The position numbers were made by a program, and so were the translations under genes. A DNA stretch of 64,000 nucleotides, taken from Guyanagaster necrorhizus (lineage: Eukaryota; Basidiomycota; Agaricomycetes; Agaricales; Physalacriaceae). A model generated the notes under the pieces. That model saw only the letters and a program-made list of their open reading frames with translations, had not been told where the DNA came from and did not search any database. The stretch is from assembly GCF_019112545.1 (NCBI RefSeq), contig NW_025064883.1, positions 632,100 through 696,099 on the forward strand. The letters are read 5' to 3'. Positions within the stretch are counted from its first letter, which is position 1; each line of letters begins with the position of its first letter. Of the stretch, positions 22,431 through 34,532 are shown piece after piece.

Positions 22431-23905
22431 ATGATAGTGTTGCCTTTCCTTCTCTTCCTGGCTCTCTCTGTTTTATACTCCGAAGCGACTTATAATGTCA
22501 CCATTAATGCGACAGACACGTCACTTCATTTTTCCTCTGGTTGGAATGTTTCACAGAACTCTGCTGGCCAGCAATTTCTATACATCAATCAACTTGGAAC
22601 CGTGCTTATGGTATCATTGCCGAGTAGGTCCTCAATATCCTCCAGCTACTACTTCGTGTTCATACTTACATGTAGATGCAACATCTCATGTGTTCCTCAT
22701 CGGACTCAAGCGGCCTGGGGGTTCCGCATATGGCTTCTGCCTCGATTGCAATGCTCAGACCAATGTAGAGTCCATCGTTATAGTGGATGGGCACGACCCT
22801 GCTCTTTCAAACGATAGTCTTGCCAAAATAGTAAACCTTGAGTATTTTATCGTTGTGCAACCACCTCATTGACATATACTCAATAGGATTTTATTTTCTC
22901 TTCCCCTCTCAATCCAAGCCAAAACCATGTTTTGATCATGTTCAACATTCCCGATATCAGATTCGATAATTTCAGCCAGGTCACTTTTAGTTCCCTGATA
23001 GTCACAATCGAGAATGGTTAGTGGCGACCCTCCTTGCTTGCGTAACTAATTCAAACCCTGTTATTTCCAGGCGAGGGCCAAGACTCTAGCTCAAGTACGT
23101 CCGCCAATGTCTGTGAATAAGAACACTGGAATTTTGAAATGCAGAGATCCCTAAATCCTCTGCATCATCTCCCATTGCTGGTGTCACAAGCACCACCTCG
23201 GACATCTTTTCTACGTGTCGGTTGCTCAGAACTATACATATGCGATTACAGTCGCTAAATTCTTTCTCAGGGAGTAATGTGAAGACATCAGCGGCCTCAA
23301 CTTCGTCTTCTAGTGTTCTAAGTGCTGAAAAAGAAGCGACTTGGACGCCTGCTATATCTTCGTCCGCTTCCTCCCAGATTTCCTACGTGCCAGCTGACCC
23401 TTCGTCACAATATACGCCATCATCGTCTTCGTTATCATCACCTATTGCTTCTACTCCTCGCAATGATTCCATGAATCCTTCAGGATCCTCGGGTAGCTCG
23501 GATAGCGCCAGCAATGACATTACACCATTTTCAGTGAACAAGTCACTAATCGCGGTGATTGTCACTTTAAGCTCTGTCGCCGTGCTTTCGTTTGTCCTAG
23601 GACTTTTCCTTTTCTTCCGACAGAAGGAGCGTCAAACGCGTAGAAGACTCTCCGAGCCATTGTCGTTTGCAGATAGGCAGATAACCGGACCACTTGAATT
23701 GCCAATAGTGGAAGGTTTAGATAGTATCGGGCCTCTCGCTGCTGCTGGACGAGAACCGCCTCCCCGGAGAAACGTTACGTCGTACGCCAATGCGGTGGTG
23801 GGGCAGTTGCCAGGGGCCAGCAGTAGGCAAATAAACAGCTCTAGGCTATCAAGCAGACAGAGTCAAGATATGTGGATTACAAGACTAGTCGAAGATCAGA
23901 TTTAA
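22431..23905 (+). CDS. Type I single-pass membrane glycoprotein, function unknown
   Basis: Residues 1-20 form a clear signal peptide with a leucine-rich core. The ectodomain opens YNVTINATDTSLHFSSGWN, a style common in large agaricomycete families of secreted or membrane proteins that often look like beta-sandwich domains. Several N-x-S/T sites are present, and a CLDC pair occurs. A second beta-rich block reads FNIPDIRFDNFSQVTFSS. A Ser/Thr-rich stalk precedes one TM helix (SLIAVIVTLSSVAVLSFVLG and beyond), followed by a basic RQKERQTRRRL stop-transfer and a cytoplasmic tail. Four or more short introns interrupt it; I have not fixed every exon edge around 23030-23160. No enzymatic motif is seen. 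Confidence 0.7.
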
Positions 23906-24293
23906 TCGGCGGTTCGTTTTGGGTTCGTTACTTACAGTTACTGTATCTTTATCAGTTTTATTTATGCGAACATTCTGTTGGCTTTGGACACATAATCCGC
24001 TGTGAATGTACTTCTACAACAAACACACTGGCACGAGAATGTTCTTAGATTAATAGGCGATAACAATAAAGTATAATTAGGCATTGAAGAAGCGAATGAT
24101 GAGAAGTCGATGATATGAAGTACAGTGGATGAATCCGATCAAATCCGCAGCTAATAGAGAAAGAACGCAATGCAGGAAAAATGAGATAAATTCAACAATA
24201 ATGACGGGGAACAAAAGAAAAGGCCTCCTTCGTCGACATACACGGATTCTCATAGGTGTCCTGTGTCTAACCGTGAGCGCCAGAATTGCAACT
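23906..24293. other. Convergent intergenic region
   Basis: About 390 bp, AT-rich, between two convergent stops. It contains an AATAAAG near 24065 that could serve polyadenylation. No gene is supported. Confidence 0.4.
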
Positions 24294-27200
24294 TTACAAA
24301 AGACACAAACCAGGCTGCCAATAACTCAACACATGCTCTAAAACTTCGACTACCACACTGCTTTTATACATCAGTCCATGGTCTGCACCCTTCACAACCT
24401 TGACAGTGCATTTATCTTCCCCCATGTTTCTTTCCATCCATCGCACAGCATGTTCAGCGATCTTCTCATCCCTGTCACCATACCATACATTGACTTTATG
24501 CGGATAAGAAGTGTAAGAAAATCCCCATGGATGATTATCATGATTCAGAATCTGCAGCAGATCATTGTGTGTCCCTTTTGCAGATTCAGAGTGAGATGCG
24601 GCGATCAGGGCGTTGGCTAGCGTAGCTTGGTAGCCGTGGTTTGGCCCGTTTCTTGTGGAAAATGACTGATTTGAAGAAAATGTTTCCTGCACGCTCGCAA
24701 CAGGTGATGCAGGAAGAGATGTTGCCCCACGTGAGGTATTGAAGGAAAGAGAACGTCGCCCGTTCGCACGAGGATAGGGAATATGACCTGTCGTTGAGAA
24801 TTTATCGGGCGATGGCGTTAATGATCGATCTCCCCTGACTAACGACGTCTGGGAGGATTCAATAGCCTTGGTCCAATTAGGATCGTCAAAACCTAGTCCA
24901 ACTTCAAACTTAAGAGCAGGAGGAAGCTGGGGGCCTAAATTCTCCGATACTTTCGACGACTTGGACTTCAGTGACCCCATCGAACGCAATGCTTTAAGTC
25001 GCCGCCCCGACGATGCCTTGTCGTCTTCTGTGGGAGACTGCGGCTGGGAGTGTGATGGCGCTTTGAAGCGGTGCAAGAAACTCCTCGAATTCTTTCTTTT
25101 CGTGGTGGCTTCTTGACGAGTTGGTCGCAAATCTACGCCAAGGGTGCTGCGACTCTCAAATCGACCGTCAAAATCCCCGAGATCGTCATACTCGCTAAAT
25201 GTGCTCGATGTCATGCTCGGCCTTGGGCGATTACCGATGGATGAGGGATAAACAGAACTCATGTTACCGTGTGCAACTGGCGGAGAACCGCTCATCGATA
25301 TGCCCTTTGACGAAGGTGATCGAAAATCATAGCCGATGCCTTCATATGCTATAGTTGGAGGTTTACCAATCATCCACGCCTGCAGTTTCCAATCTGCTGC
25401 TTGCGCGGTTTTCAATATCCCATTGGGAACGTATTTGAGCCATTTGTAGCCCCCTGGAAATGGGAATGAGACAAATGAATGATTTCAACGCTCAGGCTCA
25501 CCACTTTCGCTGCCTCCTACCCATGGTGCAAGTAAGCAAATGTCCCCGCGTATACGTTGTGACAGCTTATTGGCAAATGACAAAGCGTAAGGTGCACCAG
25601 CTGAGTGGGCCATAACACTACATTGATCTATGTGAAGCAGATCGAGAACTTCCTCCACCACAGAAGCCCATTGCATAATGCCCTTCGCAGATTTTGCTCG
25701 TGGCTCTGTCCGACCAAGACCCCATCTGTTAGTAATACACATTAGCAGATAAACGGCGTGAGGATGGAAGATATTTACCGGTCGATCGTGACAAGTCTCA
25801 ATCCCATACATTCTGCCATCTCGTCATACAAGCCCATGATATGCCGTACACATCCCAAACCCAGAAACACAACGACTGGGATCCCGGTGGGACTTCCAAG
25901 ATCAGAAAGACTGACGGTCAAAGGATTGTCTGAAGATGCATGAGGCGATCGCGTTAATTTTAGTAGCGTAGTAAGTCGCCCTGAACGCAAATACTGGGCA
26001 ACTGCTTGGGCCGGCGATGGTTTAGATAGAGATGCCAGTAGATTAGTAGTTTCAAAGGAAGGCGGAGGATGGCTCGAAGTGACAGACATGGAATAGATTG
26101 ATGCCGTTCCCCCATCCGATCGGGGGGAACAGATGCTGGCGTTGTCTGCAGATATCGTTGACAGTCGTTTTGCGAAGGAAGAGGGCGGCGGCGGTGGAGG
26201 CGTAGGTGCTGGTTTCATGGCGTTCTGGTTCCGGAGAGTTCTCTGCACTTCGTCAGCAACACTATCGATGGAAGATCGGGATAAAAGGTCTGCCTCTTCT
26301 TCAAGGGTCAGTGGTTCGGAGTCTGGCTCAGATTCTTCCACCAGTGTGGCATGACCATGACTGTGCACATATGAAGACGTGCGCGTCAGGGACGTCCGAG
26401 ACCGCCCCTGTGCTTCGGGAGGCGCATACGCGCGAATGATCTCGGATATGGAGGGCGCTATACTTTTAGGACGCTCCTGACATAAAGACGCTCCACCGAC
26501 CGAGTCAGGAGAGACAGGTCTATGCCTGGCAGGTGGTACCGGGGATGGAGTTCGAGCTTCATCTTCAAGAAGAGGTGAGGGTGTCGCAGGAGTGGATGAG
26601 GTTATAGTCGCGTTAGAACTGCTACGACTAGGTCCTAATCGCTTCGGACGTCGCTTGTGCAAAAGAGCATGCGGTACCAGCGTCTCATCTTCTTCATCGC
26701 CCGAATAACTGGATCTATGGGCAGAGGCCTTGGAAGACTTCTTGGATCTTCGAACCTTGCCTCCACCGAGGACGATACCCGGCGGTGGAGTAGGGAGTGG
26801 GGGCTGATAGAGTGGATGATGGCCCGGTATCCCGAACCTAGCACGACTGGAAAGACTGGCGCTAATGATGTCCTCCCCTCCATTCATGTTGTCCACCAAT
26901 GCATCCATCGCCTCCACCGTCGAGATGGGAGCGGCAACCATGACTGAGAATTCTCTGAATGAAACGTTGTCTAAAGGTGTGTCGGGTGGTGTGTCCGTAT
27001 GTTGCGTAGAAGAACCGGAAAAGCGGTGAACAGGAGTTGGATCGGCCCAATTGGAGGCCTGGCGAGATGGCCCGGTCCTGGAACGAATTCTTGAATGCGG
27101 TTTTGAAGAGGATTGGGTATCTTGAGAAGGGTATAACGGGTAATCTGAAATTTCGGTGCTGGGAAAGAAATACGAAGACTGCTCGACCAAGGCCGGTGGC

Positions 27201-27520
27201 CTGGTGCCTTTCTTCTCCCGAATAGTCTGATCAGAGAAGGTGCTATCCTCCGGAGGGATGGGTGACTGTGGGGTGGAGTAGGCTTCACGGGCTTTCGACT
27301 TGGACGAGCGTGGTTGAGCCGTCTTTGGTCTTGGATACGCCTCAAAATACGAAGGCCGTGAATGTGAGGAGTCGATATTGGAGTTGTACGGGTCAGAAGG
27401 AAGGCTAGGCTTTTCCTTTTCGCGTCTGAGAGACAGGAAAGATGCGCTTTTGCGAGGTATGCGGTGAGACGAACTGGTCCCTGTTCCCAATGGCTGAGGA
27501 CGCGATAGAACGGTGTGCAT
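24294..27520 (-). CDS. Alpha/beta hydrolase with very long disordered N-terminus
   Basis: The fold appears after about 540 residues of Ser/Pro/Arg-rich sequence. The hydrolase part begins PVVVFLGLGCVRHIMGLYDE, then TIDRWGLGRTEP, a nucleophile elbow MAHSAGAPYALSF (Ser), YGDRDEKI (Asp) and GADHGLM (His), so a full catalytic triad is visible. Between elbow and Asp is a roughly 190-residue low-complexity insert where a cap domain would sit. The three exons are joined by two short GT-AG introns (near 25455-25505 and 25731-25782). The ATG at 27520 is the first in frame; an upstream open stretch lacks an ATG. The substrate is unknown; an esterase- or lipase-like role is possible. It lies tail to head after the F-box-like gene. 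Confidence 0.82.
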
Positions 27521-27924
27521 GCCGAAGACAATGCCTGTGGGTAAAAAAAGGAGCGTTTCGTTCTCTTCTCTTTGGAAGAAGAGAGATGATGCGAGGTCGA
27601 AGGGATGGGAGAACCGGTCTGGTCGATGCGGCACCGACAATGAGCACGGGAGAGAAATGGCTACGGCTCAATTTTGATCCAATAATGCTCTTTCCTATTT
27701 TGGCGATAGGGCAGTAGTCTATCTCTTGATCATCTATCTATTCAACTTACCAGCACGCGTAACCCAATATTGCTGTATTTCTGCTTGAAATACTATAATG
27801 TACATAACGTAGTATGTGTCAGCGTCAAGACTGTAATCTGTAACTCGGAAAGTATGGTATGTGATCCATCGGAATATTTAAAAACGGCCGTGACATACGA
27901 AGCTTCAAATTCCTCGAATTCCAT
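27521..27924. other. Intergenic region
   Basis: About 400 bp between the hydrolase start and the stop of the F-box-like gene on the same strand. It is AT-rich toward the right. No gene is supported; it presumably holds the hydrolase promoter and leader. Confidence 0.4.
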
Positions 27925-29037
27925 TTACCCACTGAATGACAAATGAATACCTCGAAGAGATGATTCTTTTCGCACCGGTATTTCTGTCAAGGACGACCAT
28001 CGCTGAAAAGGAGGGTAATTCGTTCCGTTGGGTAGTCCAAGCTCTCGAAGAGTAGACAATGTTGTCGAGCTTACAAACATAGCCCATTCTTCGGCTGTGA
28101 CTCGGCTGCTCCTCCCAGTCACAACGAGCTTCTCCAACGTTGGAAAGCACTGCTCTATCGACTGCAACGTTGCAGGGCAAACAGGCGTGTCAATAAGGGA
28201 AAGGCGTGATAAGGAAATGTGAATGGGACTTTGGAAAGACGACAGATCGAAAGGAAGAGGGTCATCACACTGCATCTCGTAATGCAAATCCTCAATAGGA
28301 TGAAAGTCCAACATTGGCCGGATCTGCTCATGGAAATCATCACTTCTCTCGGTCGTGACCCAGAGTTGTGTCAATGAACAAGTCTCGTGAAGAAGGTGGA
28401 TCAAACGACCGTTGGTTATACGGACGGTATCCAAAAAGAGAGAGGTGACCCGTAGAGGATACGGAATGGAAGGGAATAGAATATCAAGGTCAAGATTCGA
28501 GAGTTTCAGACTCTCCAGCGCGGCGAACTTGAATGCAAGGACTTCGTCCCACTCCAGGGATGGAGGTGAATGTAGAGACTCCTTCCTCAACGTTCCGTCT
28601 ATGCACAGTCGCCTCACGCATTGCGGATGCGACATTGCATTGAGGTACCTGTGCGCCGAGACTGCCAGCTCCCCGCCCAGTGTTACACATTCCAGACCTT
28701 CCAGACTCAAAATGAACCTGATGCTGGCCATCTGCTTCGTGGACGGTCGGCCACTTTCAGGCCAGCCGGTGCGAAGTGGGCGAATATCGATCCCTTTGAC
28801 CAAGCCAAGGAGGTGGTCATTTCTTTCAAGCGTTTCGGCGAGTAAGGCGCATGAACGATAAGATAGAAGGACGGGGATAGCGTAAAGTCTCTTCCTGATG
28901 GCATGCAGCCAAGAGAAAGACACGATGGAGAGAGACAAGAGGTCCTGGGGCCACCAATCGCTACTATTCTCGAGGATGACAGGGATGAGATCATTCACGA
29001 GTCGTGGACGCTGAACCTGCTCAAGAACGACGGACAT
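27925..29037 (-). CDS. F-box/leucine-rich-repeat-like protein
   Basis: A single-exon frame of 370 residues, unusual in this intron-rich window. The N-terminus (LVNDLIPVILENSSDWWPQD, then LSLSIVSFSWLHAIRKRLY) has the pattern of a degenerate F-box helix pair. The rest alternates leucine-rich strands and helices (for example FAALESLKLSNLDLDILFP and FPTLEKLVVTGRS). Agaricomycetes carry many such F-box-like proteins, thought to present substrates to SCF ubiquitin ligases. No partner can be named. The lack of introns may hint at a retrocopy or simply at the fast-evolving nature of the family. Confidence 0.68.
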   Translation of the reverse strand: MSVVLEQVQRPRLVNDLIPVILENSSDWWPQDLLSLSIVSFSWLHAIRKRLYAIPVLLSYRSCALLAETLERNDHLLGLVKGIDIRPLRTGWPESGRPSTKQMASIRFILSLEGLECVTLGGELAVSAHRYLNAMSHPQCVRRLCIDGTLRKESLHSPPSLEWDEVLAFKFAALESLKLSNLDLDILFPSIPYPLRVTSLFLDTVRITNGRLIHLLHETCSLTQLWVTTERSDDFHEQIRPMLDFHPIEDLHYEMQCDDPLPFDLSSFQSPIHISLSRLSLIDTPVCPATLQSIEQCFPTLEKLVVTGRSSRVTAEEWAMFVSSTTLSTLRELGLPNGTNYPPFQRWSSLTEIPVRKESSLRGIHLSFSG

Positions 29038-29622
29038 TTAACCAGTCAGGGGTGGAAAGTTACACCAAGCAGGGAGGGAATTGTTCGACCTTGAAATATT
29101 ACGGCAGGACTAGCTCAGGTGATGGCAGACTGAGCGGGGAAAGTAGTCGCTCAGCTAACTGTTGCCATCGGGTCATCGGCGCGGTCTTGTGACCGGAACA
29201 CACGGAGCGATCGACGTCAACTCCAGCGTAGTACCACCGATATCGTCGTCTCCTTGGCACAGGCCATGAATGCTAAAAAGGACTTCCATGGATTGGGGAC
29301 AGCCTACGGCACTGGCTCTGCTATCACTTTTCAGCTGCGTTGATGTGTATTTTTTGAAGGAATTTGATTATAACGGTCCAAATGATCACAGCCTGCCGGT
29401 TCAAGTATGTACAAATGTGTCGTGTGCGGATGGAATTCCTGTTCCCCGATGTATTGTAGAATATATGTACAAGGAATATATTTTGAAATTGCACAACGCG
29501 TGGTTCCATTTTGGACGCGTCATTCACTAGTTGTGACGTGTGACTCGGGGTGCATGCAGCGGCTTATTTAATAACACATGTTATCAACTCCTCCCAGCGA
29601 AGGCGTACGCAACTGAACAGCG
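29038..29622. other. Divergent intergenic region
   Basis: About 585 bp between the start of the F-box-like gene (-) and the LPLAT gene (+). Only short open frames without family features are seen. Probably two promoters. Confidence 0.45.
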
Positions 29623-31131
29623 ATGACCGCCGTGGCGCCCATGTATGCTGTTCCTATCTCTGAGCGACCCCGACAGCCATGGCGTCGCACATTCTCCGCT
29701 GTGCTATTCTTTCTTGTATTCAATCTCGGCTGCCTGATGGTCAACGCCTCACAATTTGTGTTCCTGCTACCTCTTCGGGTCCTGCCTTTTAAGTGGTCCA
29801 GAGCGCTGTACGTGGATGGTATCAGGTATACCAAAGGCGCATTCGGGTGCCTTCTCAGTACGTCCCCTAATCACCACCTCTGGTCCATCTTGGCGTTTAG
29901 CATACCCCGCAGTCCTGATGTGCCAGTGGTTTGCCCCGACGAAACTCATCGTGTCATTCGAGACAACGGGTAAGGGCTGCTTCACCCTGGAGGACATAGG
30001 CCGTATTGTTGTAAAGGATAAGAGGGGTGACGTGTCCTTGAACTTGCCGACCAAGTTCGTCATGGTAGCGAACCACCAGGTGTGCATCGGTTTGCTCGGG
30101 CTGCATCCATTTCTGACCAGAATTCTAAGATTTACCTGGATTGGTTGTATGAATGGTGTTTGTTGTATTTTATCGGGCCCCAAGGGGTTCACCGATATGT
30201 GTACATTACATTAAAGAAGAGCCTTCAATGGGTTCCAATCGTCGGATGGGTACGTCATTTTCAGTCGGATTCCGTTTCACTTAATGAAAACGCAGGGCAT
30301 GCAATTCTTCAATTTTATCTTTCTGGCGAGGTCGTGGGCATCCGACCGAGTACAGCTATCAGCTAGTCTGTCCACGTTAGCATCTGAGGCTGAAAAGCAG
30401 GATAATCCACTCGCGTTCATTCTATATCCGGAAGGAACGCTCGTCAGTCAAGACACCAGACCCATTAGCAAGAAGTTTGCTGATAAAATGGGAATTGTGA
30501 AGGTTTTCCTCGCTGAGATGTGGCCCGAAACTAACTGACATTTGCCTCAGGCCGATATGACCCATACGTTACTGCCCAGGTCGACTGGATTGCACTACAG
30601 TCTGCGTTCATTATCGCCGCGCATTCCAGAGCTACGTTTGATAGACGTTACAGTGGTATACCCAGGTGCGTGGCTGTTGCTGTGAACGACAGTGCAGGCG
30701 AAGAACGTCCAGCAGGAATACCCCCCTTGCATTATGGACAAGACTTTTATACCCTACGTTCCGTGTTTTTCGACGGTTTACCACCTCCTGTGATTCACAT
30801 GCACCTGCGGATGTTTGATGTCGCCCGAGAGGTACCGATTGGCGATCTATCGGGGAGCAATCCTGAGGCGTCCCTGAAGACTGGGCCTATGGTGGAGGTG
30901 GATATACCCGAGGAAGAAAAGAGAGGATTCGACGAGTGGCTGAAGGGACTCTGGAAGGAGAAGGACGACTCAATAGGAATGTTTTATGAGGCCAACTCGT
31001 TTACCCGTGAGAATCAGGTCACGGTAGAAATTCCTCTTAAGCTGCGGCGGAAACGTGAAATGCTTGACGCATTCTGTTTCTTCCTACCGGCAGCCGCAGG
31101 ATGGGCATGGAGGAAATGCAAAGGATATTAA
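29623..31131 (+). CDS. Lysophospholipid acyltransferase (LPLAT/PlsC family)
   Basis: It transfers an acyl chain from acyl-CoA to a lysophospholipid or related acceptor at the ER. An N-terminal membrane segment (FSAVLFFLVFNLGCLMVNAS) is followed, after splicing, by NHQIYLDWLYEWC, which carries the H-x4-D catalytic motif, then ITLKKSLQWVPIVGWGMQFF, and the PEGTLVS motif. The C-terminal part has YPGIPPLHYGQDFYTLRSVF and PPPVIHMHLRMFDV, like yeast Cst26 and its relatives. Five or six introns are present. The last uses GTGCGT and the CAGCAG acceptor (50 bp); the nearer CAG would leave only a 32-bp intron and a poorer match. A second hydrophobic stretch occurs near the C-terminus. Confidence 0.85.
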
Positions 31132-32110
31132 ATTTCAGAAGGGGGTGGGATGGGATGTTGGGTGGATACAATATACTAGATGTAGCATAAGTGTACCGAG
31201 GTTTGGAAAGCTACTCGGATTCCCGTCTGTTTTGGAGACTTTTGATTAAAAAGAGACTGGTGTCCATGAACCGATCGACGCAATTGGTCAGACAGGAAGC
31301 TTCGGCGGAGGAAAACTTGTTGGATGGCGTGGAAGTGATGCACCTGAAGATAGGGTTAGATAGGAAAGATGGACAAAAACGGGCATTAATACTTGTCCCA
31401 GCACATGGTCGTGAGGTTATGGATAGTGGTATGCAGCTTTGCATTTGCCTGTTCCCTAGTGAGGAAGGCATCTAGTTCGCGCTGCAATATTTTTTATTTT
31501 TTTAATGTGGACAGAACAAGGCAATGAGAAAAAAAAAGGCATACCCTTGTGGCGGCATCGAAGGCAGAGTCAGCCATGAGTTGTGGCAGTGCCGGAGAAT
31601 TGCAATTGATCATTCGGGCGATTGCTTAGTCATTGTGTAAATTTGCCTCCGCTTTTCCAGATCCGAGTGATCAACGAAAAGACAATTTTAGTAGATTATC
31701 TCGGAAACCGGTCGAACAGGTTAGGCCGTCCTCCAGGCTGGTTAGCGCTTTAGCTGCCTTTAGGGTTCAGTCTGGTTCTCCAGTAAAGGTCCACCTAGAA
31801 ATCCTTATTACTCGTCGCTGCATGGCCCAATGCGTGTTCTTGGTCTCGTAGCCGCGCTGCCACCGTTCAGCCTCTGTCAATTCGTTTTCCCCCCTTCTCG
31901 TCGTTGTCGTCGCTTTGCTGCCTTTCTTTTTGCTTTATAGCTCGTCGGGGCCTTTGTCGGGGGCCTTCTTCACCCAGTTCCGGCCCTGCGCATCTCCCTT
32001 GCCTCTTACACGTGAGGCTTCTCTCACCGTCCATCTTTACGGCCCAAACTTTGTATTCTCATCTGCCGCGTGTGCCTTCTTGCCTCGTGTCACATCTCTG
32101 TTCTTTCTTC
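31132..32110. other. Intergenic region before Ies1-like paralog B
   Basis: Nearly 1 kb with no supported gene. The open frames at 31191-31475 and 31633-31851 lack family features or splice partners. The right third is pyrimidine-rich and probably forms the 5' leader of paralog B. Confidence 0.45.
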
Positions 32111-34053
32111 ATGGCATCCACATCTGCTCCTCCTCCATCTTCCTCATCTCCTTGGCCCCCAGATCCAATCCCTCCGTATGTCCTTTCTTTTTCTCTCCCT
32201 TAGCTTCCGTATTTTTCGGCTCACCTGTCCCGTCCTAGTGTCGGTTACCTTAGTCGGAAGGCACTTCCCATTAAACGTAATGACGCAGAGTCTCTCACGC
32301 GCGAGGACGTGCAGTACGATCTCCTCAATCATATTTTCTCCGACCAGACTGCCGTTTTCACTCCCCAGACTCCCGGGAAGGCTTCCAAGCTCGCCTTCCG
32401 CGACCTCTACATCAATGCCCTCTACAACTCCAGTAAATGCTCAAAGGTCCTCAAAGAGAAGATGGTCGATACCCCCGCCTTCGCCCTCGAATTCGCCAAG
32501 ATATGCCTCCTCACTAATGTCGGAAGAATAAACACCACAATGGCCTGTAAGACTTTTCTATGTCGTCTTTGATCCGATGTGATCTGACCATATGTCCGTC
32601 GTAGTCTTTCCAGAGATGAAGACCGCTTTGCGAACATACCACCCCGTTCCCTCTCTTCAAAAGACCGACGGCAATGCTCAAGATGCACCGCGTATCAAGA
32701 ATTGCCTCAAGGCCGCGTTACTTCCATCTGAACTCAAAACTCTGCCTCCTTCCAGTCCGGACGAGATTCTTCTCAAACTGGTTCGTAGCTGGTTTTGCAC
32801 TTGGTTGCTGATTCACTGATTTTGTTTAGCGATCGGGGAAACGACCTCCGACAAGTGTCGTAAACTTAGTCTTTGTACTTTCCAATCACGCAGCCGTGCG
32901 TTAGGATTTCTTTGTTCTAGAACATCTGTTCATTCGTCGTCTCACAGCCTTTAGCCCGAGTTCATTTCGATGGAACAGTTAATTTCCTAGATTTCTTTCT
33001 ACCCAAGCCGTTGGCCTCTGCTGATCGAGCTAGAGCTTTTCTGTGGTTTATGTATCACTATCTCGAATCTCCAACAGGTTCTAATCCTTTCGATGACGAC
33101 TATTCGCGGAAGCACCTCAACATGGCACCATATCTACGGTCCTTGAACCAAAGAGAAGCTTCGAGAGAGAATGTGGATACCGAGGACGAGATCATATGGG
33201 GAAATATGATGTCTAACCAACGGAACATCTTCCTCCATAAATTGGTGTCGTCGATGGAAAGTGATAAAAAGGCAAAGCCTGTGGCACCACACTTTGTTCC
33301 TGGTAAAATTCCGCTTTTTTACGTACTGGGTCTTGAGCTGACCTTTGCGTCGGCAGCCGCACCCGAGGCGTCGTCCTCGATGGGACATCGACCAGGTCAA
33401 GAACCTTCCCGGGACGAAGCACCGTTTATGTTTTACGTCCCAGGGCGTGAGCCGACGCCATCGCGTGAGGTGAATGAACAAGGTAAGGCCTATCACCTCT
33501 TCACATAGCAGACGGTTATACGTCTCTCACAGACACCCCCCTCTTACTCCCGGACTCCCGTCATAATCGTCGACACCAATCGGAGCAGCACCAGCAAAAC
33601 CAGCCTCCGACAGCCCCACCACAGTATATTCGACACCGTCAGCCACCTCAGCAACCACTGCCACGACATCAAACGATTCCCATCAGGCCTCGGTCACATA
33701 TTCGTACCTATAGCGCACCTATTTCGCGGCAAGAAGAAGGTCGACCAATAGTGCAGCGTAAGTGATGGAGCCACCTGCCAATTTCAATAGCATTGATGTA
33801 ATACAGAGGCCTTCCACATGGCCCTGAACTCCGACCCTCTACTGGACTCAGACGAAGAGAACGCGGACGACAACCTCCGGGTAGACTACCGTGCGCTTTC
33901 CCCTCCTTCCTTTGATCGTGACATCCTCATCACTGATAAATAACTTGTGCAGGACGGCGGCTTGATGTTCTCACACGCATAAGAGGAAGACCACCCACAC
34001 CTGATCTAATTCCACCACAAGAACAGCACTTTTACAGTGCAAGGCTCCCCTAA
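32111..34053 (+). CDS. INO80 complex subunit Ies1-like protein, paralog B
   Basis: Same family as the minus-strand gene at 20309-22162. The first exon encodes a Ser/Pro-rich leader from the ATG at 32111. Across the intron comes VGYLSRKALPIKRNDAESLT, then VQYDLLNHIFSDQTAVFT, FRDLYINALYNSSKCSKVL, KICLLTNVGRINTTM, FFPEMKTALRTYHPVPSLQ, NAQDAPRIKNCLKAALLP and ADRARAFLWFMYHYLE. The distal part is Gln/Pro/Arg-rich and differs from paralog A, which has a Lys/Glu helix there. The tail RRLDVLTRIRGRPPTPDLIP matches that of A. The intron after the NTTM motif falls at the same codon in both genes, so they arose by duplication of an intron-bearing gene. Confidence 0.75.
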
Positions 34054-34532
34054 ATACGTGTATCTATATTGCAATCATCACTACGCATATGCCCTGTAAA
34101 TCGTATGTTGTATGGCCATGGATGGACGATCCAAAAACTGGGCTTGACGAATGTAGAAACATCATGTTGCATTGGACAATTCTATTCTGTATTAATAATA
34201 CTAGGACCTGCCCATAAACCAGTACAACACCAGTTCAGCAGTACATAGGCGCCGCGGCCTGCTAAGTACCAGGTAACATGAATAACAGTCCTGTCCACAT
34301 GTCATCGATAAGAGGGGTAACGAATGTTCATCTGCGAGAGGATACAAGCTCGTCACAAGGAATAGTCAAATAAAGAGTAAGTAGAAACACAACAACGAAG
34401 ATGGGTGTAATATCATACAATGTGCGAAAAGAGAAGAAAAGGGAAATAAAGCTGGGGGACTCTTCGAAATCCCAAAGAACAAAGATAAAGGTGAGATAAA
34501 GAACGTAGTAGATACATCTCTGAAAAAGAGTC
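34054..34532. other. Convergent intergenic region
   Basis: About 480 bp, AT-rich, between two convergent stops. No gene, repeat or RNA was recognised. Confidence 0.45.

Noticed and set aside
30664..30697. 32-bp intron in the LPLAT gene
   Set aside because: A 50-bp intron ending at the next CAG gives the family motif YPGIPP and the usual intron size.
31191..31475. Short open frame downstream of the LPLAT gene
   Set aside because: No ATG context, domain or splice partner; likely 3' UTR.
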